From Gnomoniopsis sp. IMI 355080 (Eukaryota; Ascomycota; Sordariomycetes; Diaporthales; Gnomoniaceae), in NCBI GenBank assembly GCA_027946555.1, contig JAPEVC010000313.1:1-32945 (forward strand): 32,945 nucleotides of DNA. The letters are read 5' to 3'. Below are positions 1 through 9,719 of the stretch, piece after piece; position 1 is the first letter of the stretch; each line of letters begins with the position of its first letter. The notes under the pieces are model-generated. The model was not told the DNA's origin and made no database searches. It worked only from the letters and a program-made list of their open reading frames with translations. A program made the translations under genes and the position numbers.

Positions 1-1652
1 GGGCGGGTGGGCACTGCGGCGTTGTTGCGGTTCTTGGCGTGCGTGCGGTTAAAGAGTGACTCGGTGGCGTACCAGGCCTCGGTGAATTTTGCTGGGCGGG
101 GCTGCGCAGGGTTTGTGGCCGTATTGTCTTGAACGGGTTGTTGGCGGGCAGCGTTGGCGCTGCCGGGCCGGGAGTTCTGGCCAGAGCCTCGCGGCGAGGG
201 AGGTGTTGGATTGGGGATTCTGCCATAGGGTGGACGGAACTCTGCAAGTTCGCTGGTGGAGATCTCGGCGTAAGAGTTGTGCGAATTGCGCCAGGGGCTC
301 CGCGGTGGAGGAGATGGAGCAATGCTGGAGTGAGACGACTGTGGAGGCGTAGACATCTGTATCTGGCCTGTAGCGATGAACGAGTTGCGAGGAGAACCCC
401 GTGGTGAATTACTTGGCTCGATCTGGTATTGTCGGACGGGAAAGTCCGCAGAGCCAAAGGAGCTGCGTGGGCTAGACCGGGTTGCATGGAAGGGCACAGA
501 AGGAGGACGCTCTGTGTCTTCGTATGGCATACCAGAACGACGGAGCTCCTCAAGAGGAACTCTCCCATTCTCAGAGTAGTTGGTTGCGGTCGTGGCCACG
601 GATAACTTCTTCTGCTGCCGCGATGTGAGATTGTCTTCGAGAGGATTCATGTCTGGTGGGAGGCGAGCGATCTGGCGGAACTTGAGAGCCAGCCACAGGC
701 CCATCACCATGGAAAGTAGATGAAGAACAACGCCGGTGAACAGAGTGTAGAACAGAGAAGGGAGAAAGTAGTTCATGAGACTCCCATCCTGAAGAAGTGT
801 GCCCCAGGAAGCACTGGAGCTGCGGATAGACAAACAGCCATAGGCGTAAAGAGGAAGAACAGCGAGGTCTGTGACAGAGGCAAATGTCTGGTAACCTGCG
901 GACGAGGCTGGTGGTCTGGCACCCGCTGGACGTGCGAGATGAAAGACTCCATATGCGCAGTGCAGTATGACAACACCAGCCGTGACCCTCATGATCCAGG
1001 CTGTCAGGGAGGCGACATTGTTAATGATGATGAATAGGAAGAGGATGCCTGCGGCTGCAATGCCTTGAAGCACGCGGAGACAGAGGTTCGCTGTCCTGAG
1101 GCCTTTGATCCATGACTTCGTACGAGGACCCAGAAGCTTGTACTGTTTCCTTGGTTCTGGAACCACATGTGCACTGTGGAGTGAGGTCAAGATCAGTATG
1201 GTGTCTCATCGGTCAAAGTACATGATATGCTCCCGAGTCCCTGATAGAGTGCAATAGGGAGCGAAGACCCAATGGTTCCAGCTGCCGCTCTGGAAAGAAA
1301 CTGTCACAGGAATATACTGAGTGCCAGCCGTGGGAAATATCTCATAGAAGATCTTGCCAAGGAGAGCACTATGATTACTGTCCCTGAGTGGAGTATATCC
1401 ACTTGATATAGTACCTCTTGATTGCGGTGCGTCGGCACTGAAATTGAATGACAAGAAGTGAGAAACCTACTCTGGATGACGGTTGAAGGCAACCAATGGT
1501 CCCTCACGTTTTGGCTTTGGCTTCGGTGCGGGCTCCCAACTGGCACGGGTCACGGCCTTTGGATCGAAAGGCTTGGTTGGGGAGCGATTATTGTCGAAAT
1601 CATCGTAGTTTGCTGCCGTGTATTCGTACATGTAAGGCTGTTGGCCACTCAT
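1..1652 (-). CDS. Four-pass membrane protein of unknown function (3' end outside window)
   Basis: Predicted exons 1471-1652 and 1-1173, read on the minus strand; the frame is still open at the window edge, so the C-terminus is missing (at least 451 residues visible). The start MSGQQPYMY is followed by a Lys/Pro-rich cytosolic-looking leader. The 297 bp intron (donor GTAGGT, acceptor CCACAG) joins ...NRHPD to AHVVPEP. Four hydrophobic segments follow: one ending FLFIIIN, one around AWIMRVTAGVVILHCAYG, one around DLAVLPLYAYG, and one around LFTGVVLHLLSMVMGLWLAL. Right after the last comes PPDMNPLEDNLTSR, a motif I recall as conserved in a fungal family annotated only as integral membrane protein. 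The remaining roughly 240 residues are rich in Ser, Pro and Arg with many SPR-type steps and look disordered, perhaps phosphorylated. I do not know a function. The exon join is inferred from frame and family resemblance. Confidence 0.75.
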
Positions 1653-2287
1653 GGTGATGATATGCTTTGGCGTCCGGAGACTGCCTTTTCTTTGAGACAA
1701 CGACTGGAATGGGGCACAACTTGGGGAACCGAGCAAATGAATGAAGAAAAAGACCGCGACTGGTCTACCAGATGAAATGTCATTGATGAATGTGTAGTCA
1801 TTCCAAGTAAATATCTGGGAGGCTGGGTGGGCTGGTAACCAGGTACATTGAGTGGGTTGGTATAGCAACAAGGTACCCTTGCAACCCAGAACGGCCAACC
1901 TGCCTAACTTAGAAGTGCACGGCTGGGCCCGCATGGAGACGCCCAGGGATCATGCTGAATGGCTTAGTAAGCCGGTGTCTCGCCCGTAACGTCGAATTCG
2001 TGTATAGTGAGGTTCTATATGTACCTAGGTACACAATAGATGCAACTTGCAAAGCTGAGAGAGTTTGCGGAGCTGGTGGGCAAAAAGGTAGAGACATGCA
2101 GTTTTCTATTGCTTGGACATAAAGTGGTTCCTGTGCATCAAGTGCTCAGGTAGTAAAGACCGTGATTACACCGAGCCGAGTGCAAATAGCTCTTTTGTTC
2201 GGATCGACAAGGACCATCTCTTGCCAGCTTTTCCATGGGAACAAGACGAAAGGAGCCTGACCTGGACATCCCGAATGCCATAACATC
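1653..2287. other. Divergent intergenic region with a 12-bp palindrome
   Basis: No gene seen. It must carry the promoters of the membrane-protein gene (leftward) and of the adrenodoxin-reductase gene (rightward). It contains the perfect palindrome GTACCTAGGTAC at 2021-2032 and looser relatives (CCAGGTAC near 1839, AAGGTACC near 1870). These belong to a motif family found in other intergenic parts of the window. Short open frames here have no recognisable content. Confidence 0.6.
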
Positions 2288-3944
2288 ATGCTTGCTCGCA
2301 TATGTAGGCGTAGCCCCGGCCGCACCTCATTTCATGCCGGCCTTTTAGATCGCAGACAGACTTCCGTTCCCCTCGCATGTCGGCAATCCTCTTCAGAGGC
2401 GGCCCCGCCCCAACATGACCGGCCCTTCCGCATGGCCGTCGTCGGCTCCGGGCCGGCCGGCTTCTACACATCCTATCAAGTTATGAACCAGATCAAAGGT
2501 GCCAAGGTGGACATGTATGAGGCTCTGCCCGTACCTTTCGGTCTGGTCAGATTTGGGGTTGCTCCTGATCACCCGGAAGTCAAGGTACAGTCATGTTGTG
2601 CTCTAGGAGCTTCTCCCGTTGCTGTGGTCTCACACTAAGAAATGTAACCAGAATTGTGAGGACACATTCTTTGAACTCGCGGCATCTCCAGACTTCACTT
2701 TCATCGGAAATGTCGCCGTGGGCCACACTTCCGCTCATCCAGGTGGCCAATCCGTTCAATTGAGCTCTCTCCTTCGCCACTACGACGCCGTCGTCTTTGC
2801 CTATGGTGCATCAAAGGATAGGACTCTTGGAATCCCAGGAGAATCACTCAGTCGCATCTACTCCGCCCGCGAGTTCGTAGGCTGGTACAACGGCTTGCCC
2901 GAATTTGCAAATCTCAACCCTGATCTCTCCCACGAGGAAGCAGTCATAATAGGCCATGGCAATGTAGCGCTTGATGTGACGCGAATCCTATTGGAAGATG
3001 TCGACAAATTGCGGCAAACCGACATTGCGGACTATGCTCTGGAGGCACTTTCGAGACGTCGAGTGAAGCACGTTCGTGTGGTTGGGAGGAGAGGTCCGAT
3101 GCAAGCTGCATTTACAATCAAGGAACTGCGGGAGCTCATGAATCTTCCGGATATCGGCTTCGTAGACGTGGAAAAGGAGCTTATTCCTCCCGACATTGGG
3201 CAGCTCGATCGACAGCACAGGCGCCGCATGGAAGTCCTCGCAAAAGGCTCCAAGACAGATTTGAAGTGGGCAAAGAAATCCTGGAGCTTGGGCTGCTGCC
3301 TGTCGCCCTACTCATTTGAACCCGATTCAAAAGACGCCTCATCCGTTGGGCACACAACGTTCCAAGACACGCATCTCACCAACATCTTTGACCCAAAGGC
3401 GGCGGTCGCCGGCTTCGGTGACACCCGCAGCATTTGGTCGCCGCTGGTGTTCAGGTCTATTGGCTATAAATCAGAGCCTCTGCCCGAGTTCAAAACCCTA
3501 GGTGTTCCATTCAATGAGCGCAAGGGTGTCATTGTCTCCCATGATGAGGGGCGCGTGGCTGCCGGGGTGGGCGAGGAGGCAGAGCGAGTTTTTCCCGGAC
3601 TGTATTGTGCGGGCTGGGTGAAGCGTGGACCAACAGGCGTCATTGCTCAGACCATGACTGATGCATTTTCTACAGCCTACGCTATCGCAGGGGATTGGAA
3701 GACGAACAAGCAGTTTCTAAGCAGTCCCAACATTGTGGAGGGGCGCAATGCGGAGAGTGCTGGCTGGGAGGGGGTCAAAAGCGAAGGCGGACGCGAGCTG
3801 GCAAAGTGTGTCGTGGATTGGGATGGCTGGTTGGCTATCGATAAAGCCGAGAGAGGGATGGGTGAGGCAAAAGGCAAGAGGAGGGAGAAGATCACTGCTA
3901 TTGAGAATATGCTTCCGTTGGCAATGTCTAAGAACCGTCGATAA
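2288..3944 (+). CDS. ARH1: NADPH:adrenodoxin (ferredoxin) oxidoreductase, mitochondrial
   Basis: Predicted exons 2288-2584 and 2652-3944 with a 67 bp intron (GTACAG...CCAG), giving about 530 residues. The flavoenzyme passes electrons from NADPH to mitochondrial ferredoxin, for iron-sulfur cluster and heme A synthesis; the yeast counterpart Arh1 is essential. The first 45 residues are rich in Arg and Ser without acids until late, fitting a matrix-targeting peptide. VVGSGPAGFYTSY (about 51-63) is the FAD dinucleotide-binding loop. FGLVRFGVAPDHPEVK is the family block that the intron interrupts directly after. IIGHGNVALDVTR (about 198-210) is the NADP-binding loop. RRGPMQAAFTIKELREL and the C-terminal GWVKRGPTGVIAQTMTDAF are also family hallmarks. 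It converges on the ETF alpha gene with 111 bp between stop codons. Confident in family; the first ATG is the natural start. Confidence 0.95.
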
Positions 3945-4055
3945 GCCATCACGGGAATGGTATAGGCGCCTAGTCGCGCACCAGAAAGCCTCAACCCCCA
4001 AGAATGTTCAGAAGAACAGCCATGCAAAGTGTGTTATATTGGCGGGTGTATTGTG

Positions 4056-5210
4056 TTAGTTTTTCAGCTTCTCCGTCAGCTCAGGGACCTTTTCGAAAAG
4101 ATCTCCCACCAGCCCAACATCTGCGACCTGGAAGATGGGCGCATCCGCATCCTTGTTGATAGCCGCAATAACCTTGCTGTCCTTCATACCCGCCAAATGC
4201 TGGATGGCACCTGAGATGCCCACAGCCATGTACAACTGCGGCGCAACCACCTTGCCCGTTTGACCAACTTGCAAACTATTGTCGGCATATCCACTGTCGA
4301 CTGCGGCTCGCGACGCACCGATTGCTGCACCTAGTGAGTCCGCCAATGGCGCCATGATCTTGTCAAATTCCTCCTTAGACTTGAGACCACGCCCACCAGA
4401 GACTACCTTGCCTGCGGTCGCCAGATCGGGCCTATCCGACTTGGCCAGGTCCTCAGATACCCACTCCGTAGGGCTCTCGGCCTTGGGGTCAGCACCCTCT
4501 TCGACGGACGCGGAGCCCTTCCCCAGCTCGGCGGGAGCGAAGGCCGTTCCACGGATGGTGATGATTTTGACGGGATCGGAGGACTCGACGGTTGCGATTG
4601 CGTTACCTGCGTAGATAGGGCGCACAAAAGTTGTCTCGTTCTCGACGGCAGTGATATCTGAGATTTGTTGAGAGTCTAGAAGGGCGGCCACGCGAGGCAT
4701 CAGATTCTTGCCAAAAGCAGTGTGGCCTGCAATGACGTGCGTGTAGCCGCCTTTCTTGATGTTCTCGACAAGGAGGGGAGCGTAGTTCTCGGCGATTCCC
4801 TAATATACCGTGCTCAGTCAATATTGGTAACCTTGTAAAGGCCTTTGTACACTGCAACGATCCGATTTTGAAAACTTGGGGTTATGGAATAAGAATCCCA
4901 CCTTGTCGTAAGCTCCGCTGTCCACTGAAATGATCTTCTCGACCCCCTCTGCTGTTGCTGCTTCATCTGCTACTGGCTTGATGCTGCTGCCAGCCACAAA
5001 GCCGTGGACCGGACCACCAATCTTCTGGGCCGCAGTGATTGCACTTAGTGAGCCATGGTTCAGTTTCCCTTCCCTTTGCTCAAGTATTGCAAGCGTTGAA
5101 GCCAGTCGCTGAAGAGCCGAAGGACTCAAGAATGACGAGGGTTTAGTGGTTGCTTGTGCGAGTCTACCGCGCAGCTGCTGCGGTAGGACTCTCCGTGCTG
5201 TGCAGAGCAT
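4056..5210 (-). CDS. ETFA: Electron transfer flavoprotein alpha subunit, mitochondrial
   Basis: Predicted exons 4902-5210 and 4056-4799, with a 102 bp intron (GTGGGA...ATTAG) joining ...AYDK to GIAENYAPLL; 350 residues, the usual length. With ETF beta it accepts electrons from acyl-CoA and other matrix dehydrogenases and passes them to ETF:ubiquinone oxidoreductase. The first 35 residues are basic and Ser/Ala-rich, as in a matrix-targeting peptide. The N-terminal domain begins LAILEQREGKLNHGSL. AGHTAFGKNLMPRVAALLD and FVRPIYAGNAIATV follow. The C-terminal FAD domain carries the signature LYMAVGISGAIQHLAGM and INKDADAPIFQVADVGLVGD near the end. A CCTCGG box lies 125 bp upstream of the start. 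The gene is divergent from the RSC8-like gene and convergent with adrenodoxin reductase, another matrix flavoprotein. Confidence 0.95.
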
Positions 5211-5735
5211 CTTGAAGTCTATGAGATTCTTCAGCTACACCGGGTAAAGTCAGAAGGGGTGATAAAGAGGCACACAGGAGTCTGTATATACATCGGAATG
5301 AACCTGAGCACAGCGAATAAGCATCATCGGCTGGCCTCGGCAAAAGAGCGGGTGCCCTCGAATTCCGGACTCGGAGCGCAGGAGTACTGTCAGGGTTAGG
5401 GCTGTTGTTGCCAAATCTGGACAAGCTTTAGCCCCAGCCGCAGCCGCGTTGACAGAGCTTGTTCCTTTCCAGTCGCGTCGATTGTCTTTGGACCCATCTT
5501 TTGCGACAGACAGACAGCACTTGAGCATCGTCGTCCCATCAATCGCCTACACGGCGCATTCACCCTCTGCACACTCCAGCCAGTCCAATTTCATCAAGAC
5601 ACCTTTGCACATACAGCTAGCCGCCTTCTGCCTGCCTCACCCTTCAATTGTAGTGCGCCCTCACTGCTTTGCTGCACTCCACGTCGCTTCAAACTTGAGG
5701 CTGCAGGAAATCAAAGCACACCTCAAGTCATCATT
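5211..5735. other. Divergent promoter region, ETFA / RSC8-like gene
   Basis: No separate gene is supported. The right half (about 5480-5735) is pyrimidine-rich in the plus direction, typical of fungal 5' untranslated leaders. It holds one CCTCGG element, listed separately. Open frames through it lack family signatures. Confidence 0.6.
5335..5340 (+). promoter_or_regulatory. CCTCGG box, candidate Far/CTF1 fatty-acid regulator site
   Basis: CCTCGG is the established binding core of the fungal fatty-acid regulators FarA/FarB (CTF1 type) that induce beta-oxidation genes. It lies 125 bp upstream of the ETF alpha start, a gene serving acyl-CoA dehydrogenases. A six-base motif occurs often by chance, so this is suggestive only. 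Confidence 0.35.
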
Positions 5736-7995
5736 ATGGAGGAGGAGAATGTCAGTTACGGTACGCCTGCCAATGGCGCGTCACCTGGCAGCAACCCAAT
5801 CCTTGCGCAACCCCCTTTGGCTGATGTAGATGCCAACGAAGGTAAGTGCAGGAGCCCCCAAAGGACACATCAGTTTCCCTATCCATCCATATTTCCTCCC
5901 ACCAGATGGGGCACCAGGTTTTTTCTTTTCGCAGGCGCAGTACCCTGTGCTGATTTGCATCCTTCCGAGCAGATGTGCAGATGGGCGACGGTGCCTCCAA
6001 CGAGCCTGCGATCAAACAGGATAGCACGACTCCTGCTCCAGGAGCTTCATCAGACAATCCTCTCGATGCACCCGAGGGCCCAGCCCCCGACCATGCCGCT
6101 GCGCAAGATGAGGAAATGGCCGACGCTGAAGGTGATGCCAAGGCCGATCTTCCCAAGGATGGTGAGGCTGCCGGCGACGGCGAAAACGGTCAGACCAAGG
6201 AGGCCATCGAGAGTGCTGCGCGCCAGCATTTGATCTCCCAGACTCATTCCATCGTGCTACCCAGTTATAGCACGTGGTTCGACATGAACATGGTTCACCC
6301 GACCGAGCGCAAGGCACTGCCAGAGTTCTTCAACAATCGGAACCGCAGCAAGACCCCGGCAGTATACAAGGACTACCGTGATTTCATGATCAACACTTAC
6401 AGATTGAACCCGGCCGAGTACTTGACGGTCACTGCTTGCAGACGAAACCTGGCCGGAGATGTTTGTGCTATCATGAGGGTCCACTCATTCCTCGAGCAAT
6501 GGGGTTTGATCAACTACCAGGTATGACCGGCACTGAGTGACAATCGTGAAGTCGTCCAACTGACTGAACTTGACAGGTCGACCCTGACCACCGCCCGGCT
6601 CCTACTGGTCCTCCGTTCACCGGTCACTTCAAGATCATCTGCGACACCCCTAGAGGGCTTCAACCGTGGCAGCCAGCAGCAGATTCCGTCGTTGCTGAAG
6701 GAAAGGCCAACGCGGACACTGATGCCAAGGCCAAGGCCGCAAACCTACCCAAGAGCGAGCTGAACCTGGAGCTTGGTCGCAACATCTACGAGGCCACCGC
6801 AAAGGGTGCTAAGCTCAACAAGACCGAGAACAAGACCAACGGCGATGCCCCAACAACGAATGGCATCTCCAGCGCGTCCGCTGAGGATCTCACCAAAACA
6901 CAGATCGCCAAGGTTAACTGTCAAACATGCGGTATCGACTGCACCAGAATTTACTACCACAGCACACACGTCGACCCGAATTCAAACAGCAAGAAGAGCA
7001 GCGATATCTGCCCCAGCTGCTTCGTGGACGGTCGCTTCCCCTCCAACCAACCAAACAGCAACTACACGCGGATGGAGAACCCCACCTACTCTGCTAGTCA
7101 GGACCGAGATGCGCCATGGACTGATGCGGAGCTGTTGCGGTTGTTGGAGGGTCTGGAGAGGTTTGATGACGACTGGATCAAAATTGCAGACCATGTCGGC
7201 ACGCGCAATAGAGAGGAGTGTGTTCTTCAGTTCTTGCAACTTGATATCGAGGACAAATACCTCGAGGCCGAGAATCCTGTGGGTATATCGATGCTTGGAA
7301 GCCAAGGTGGCCAATTGCCCTTCAGCCAAGCCGATAACCCCGTCATGACCGTTGTTGCCTTCTTGGCTAGTCTTGCGGACCCAGCCAGTGCTGCTGTGGC
7401 TGCTGGAAAATCGGCGGAAGAGTTGCGGCAGAACCTGAGGGGCAAGCTGGAGTCGAATGGTGCGCTTGAAGCCAACGGAAAGGGCAAGGGCAAAGAGAAG
7501 GAGGGTGAGTCGATGGAAATCGACATCCAACAGGAGACCACGACAACAACCACGACCACGACCACGACCAAGACGACCACCTCTGCGCTGGCGAGCATTC
7601 CATTGGCAACAATAGGAGCTCGCGCCGATGGACTCGCCTCGCATGAGGAGCGGGAGATGACGCGTCTTGTTTCGGCAGCCGTCAACATTACCTTGCAGAA
7701 GATGGAAATGAAGATGAAATACTTCAACGAGATGGAAACCATTCTACAGGAAGAGCGTCGCGAGCTTGAACGTGGCCGACAACAGCTGTTCCTGGACCGA
7801 CTGGCCTTCAAGAAGCGAGTTCGCAGGGTTCAGGACGAGCTGAAGACGGCGGCGGCTGCGGGTGGCGAGCAAGGTGCCAGATTGGCGCAGGATGTGATGA
7901 TGGACGGCGACAGACTCAGTCTGCAAGCAATACCTGTGGGTGGTGTGCAACCTCTGAGCAGTGGCGGCCAACAGATTAAGAGCCTTGAGGCCTAG
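5736..7995 (+). CDS. RSC8: SWIRM/SANT subunit of SWI/SNF or RSC chromatin remodeller (Rsc8/Swi3 family)
   Basis: Predicted exons 5736-5841, 5973-6520 and 6577-7995, introns 131 and 56 bp, giving 690 residues. This family is a dimeric scaffold subunit of ATP-dependent nucleosome remodelling complexes in the nucleus. After an acidic, Ala/Asp-rich leader the SWIRM domain covers about 121-218 (SYSTWFDMNMVHPTERKALP, then FLEQWGLINYQ at the exon boundary). The DPDHRPAPTGPPFTGHF block follows. A cysteine cluster from Cys333 (CQTCGIDC ... CPSC) is the ZZ-like finger. The SANT domain is at about 396-445 (PWTDAELLRLLEGLERF, NREECVLQFLQLDIEDKYL). A charged helical coiled-coil region spans about 580-645, as expected for dimerisation. 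A run of 11 Thr lies before it. The protein ends ...IKSLEA at a TAG, yet the same frame stays open for 148 codons beyond (next entry). Confidence 0.93.
7537..7581 (+). repeat. Threonine-codon repeat (ACC/ACG) inside the RSC8-like gene
   Basis: Eleven consecutive ACN codons, mostly alternating ACC and ACG, then AAG and three more ACN codons. They encode a poly-Thr linker between the SANT and coiled-coil regions. The ACCACG unit makes it a coding microsatellite, likely variable in length between strains. Confidence 0.85.
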
Positions 7996-8442
7996 ATTGT
8001 CGATTGCTCGGTGGCGGGCCATCTGCTATATGGTCAGGAAGTTGGTCCATGGGTTGCAGGTCTAGATCTGGGTCCATTGCAACATGACGCTCCATCACCA
8101 GGAGGCTTTCAAATCCGCGGTGGCTATCAATCTCATGTCCATGACCAAGACCAGGCCAGCTCTCACCACCACAGTGGTCGGGTTGGGATCCCCGCACCAG
8201 ACAATAGGTGGTTGAGTCTGGGTCAACAAGCCGGTGTGCAGCCTGCGGTTGTGGCACCAACGCAGCCTGGCCAGCCATTCACTGCTAGCTACAGCCAGGT
8301 CCCATTTGGATCACACATGGCTGGAGGACAAGCAGTCCAGAACCCCGCTGATATGCCCTTGAGCACTCCAGCAGGGATTGCCAACAATGGCCAGGTCAAT
8401 GGGTACAGTCAACAGTACGGCCACTGGGATGTCCAGTTTTAA
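7996..8442 (+). other. Open in-frame extension after the RSC8-like stop codon
   Basis: Directly after the TAG at 7993-7995 the same reading frame continues for 148 sense codons before TAA at 8440-8442. The translation is rich in Gly, Gln, Pro, Ser and His and ends ...GYSQQYGHWDVQF. It looks more like a disordered protein tail than random 3' UTR. Metazoan relatives (BAF155/BAF170) carry Pro/Gln-rich C-terminal tails, so a tail here is plausible. It could be reached by TAG readthrough, or by removal of 7936-7995, which starts GTGGGT, ends TAG and is exactly 60 nt (in frame). It may instead be a relic tail or ordinary 3' UTR. No independent start or promoter is evident. Confidence 0.4.
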
Positions 8443-9203
8443 ATTTGTTCATGGTTGTCCTTCTCTCTTGTTGTGCGGTTTCATCTGCTTTATAGCTCGT
8501 CGACATGGGATTTGGGGGAAGAAGGAGGGAGAGGAGGCGTCAAAACGGAAAGGCGAGGCGAGGGATGCACTACGCTTCAGACTATGCTTTCAAATGGGGT
8601 CATTTTGTACAACACGATGCTTTTCCTCATAACTTGGGGTCTATCAACAGGAGATAGGTCGAAGGCTGGACGATAGAAACTATAATGCACTGAATTTTCG
8701 AAGAAAAAAAAGACGGAAAAAACAAAACCCCGGTAGCTTTGTCTTTCGAATCGTGGGCCTCCATTCGGCCGTTCGGGAAAAGCAGATGACGATGCGAGGT
8801 GTGCTCAGCCCCTATAGTGTATCCCCATCATTCACCTGATGATTGAAGTCGTTGGTGCAAGAATGGCTTGGGCGTCACCAGGCGCAAAAGTAGCCAAGCA
8901 AAAGTAGCCAAAACTCATGACGCTGGCCTCCTGATTCAAGGGTCCACTGACTTAGTGTCTGACATGTGAAGATTACGTCGTGTTGTCGGAGCCGGTGGGG
9001 TGGGGTTCCAGGCGGTTCCGGGGACGCCGGATGACCAGACACGCTTTTTCGAAACTGTGTATGGTGGCTCGAATGGTGAGAGTTGGAAATAGAGACAGAG
9101 ACTTTTTTGGGGGGTGCTGTCGTCCTGAGTTGACGGGCAAATGGCTGGTAGCATCATGGGGTTAGTGTCGGCCAAGTTGTCCCCAGTCTAAAAGAGCCTC
9201 GCA

Positions 9204-9209
9204 CCTCGG
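9204..9209 (+). promoter_or_regulatory. CCTCGG box, distal, upstream of carnitine acetyltransferase
   Basis: Matches the Far/CTF1 core site and lies 516 bp upstream of the upstream ATG (9720). Known to be relevant for fatty-acid-induced genes. A chance match is quite possible. Confidence 0.3.
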
Positions 9210-9547
9210 CTAGATGGAGCTTTCAAGTCAAGCCGGGGGACAGAATCCGGGGGAGTTTGAAAGAGGAATGGCGGACAGATGGGAAGGTGAGACTGGCCAA
9301 GCTCGGGTTTCTTCGACTCTTTGTGAATATGTGTCTTTATTTTTTTTTTATCTTTTTCCCCCTCCAAACTCTTCATCACCTTGCATCCTACCTACTAGCA
9401 AGTCGAACATCCAAACCGTACGAGCGTAACGCCATTGTCTCACTAGGTGTACCTGGTACAGTACAAAGTACTTATACTCCGAGTAGCCACCACTGCCAAC
9501 CTATCAGCGCCTACCTAACCTACCTACTTACGGATACGGACGAGTTA

Positions 9548-9553
9548 CCTCGG
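9548..9553 (+). promoter_or_regulatory. CCTCGG box, proximal, upstream of carnitine acetyltransferase
   Basis: A second copy of the Far/CTF1 core, 172 bp before the predicted upstream ATG. Carnitine acetyltransferase exports acetyl units made by peroxisomal beta-oxidation, so control by a fatty-acid regulator would make sense. Confidence 0.4.
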
Positions 9554-9719
9554 CATCGGCCGTTGATGCACCCCCCGGGAAGGCCATCGCTCTGCCGACC
9601 ATACCCACCACGACATCAAGCTTGGGACCGACCCCGACTTTTCACGACTTGATCGCCAAGCACTGCTGCATATTTGTGTACTAACTTTCGCCAGTCGTCT
9701 TCTCTGAGAGTTCTTGGGG

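Larger units (their letters stand above)
8443..9719. other. Intergenic: RSC8-like 3' flank and carnitine acetyltransferase promoter
   Basis: No gene seen. It contains an A-rich tract near 8701-8726, a T-rich tract near 9339-9355, and a cluster of CCTACCTAACCTACCTACTTA-like steps near 9510-9532 related to the intergenic ACCTAGGT motif family. Two CCTCGG elements are listed separately. Confidence 0.6.

Noticed and set aside
1206..1454. 82-codon minus-strand open frame inside the first intron of the membrane-protein gene, preceded by a TTTCAG acceptor.
   Set aside because: Using that acceptor with the only good donor would give a 33 nt intron, too short for fungi, and the frame ends in TGA before the conserved segment. 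The acceptor at 1174 gives continuity with the family motif.
6982..7644. 220-codon minus-strand frame antisense to the RSC8-like gene.
   Set aside because: Opposite to a clear SWIRM/SANT coding exon and without family motifs.
7227..7811. 194-codon minus-strand frame antisense to the RSC8-like gene.
   Set aside because: A shadow of the real coding strand; its poly-Val run is the reverse of the Thr repeat.
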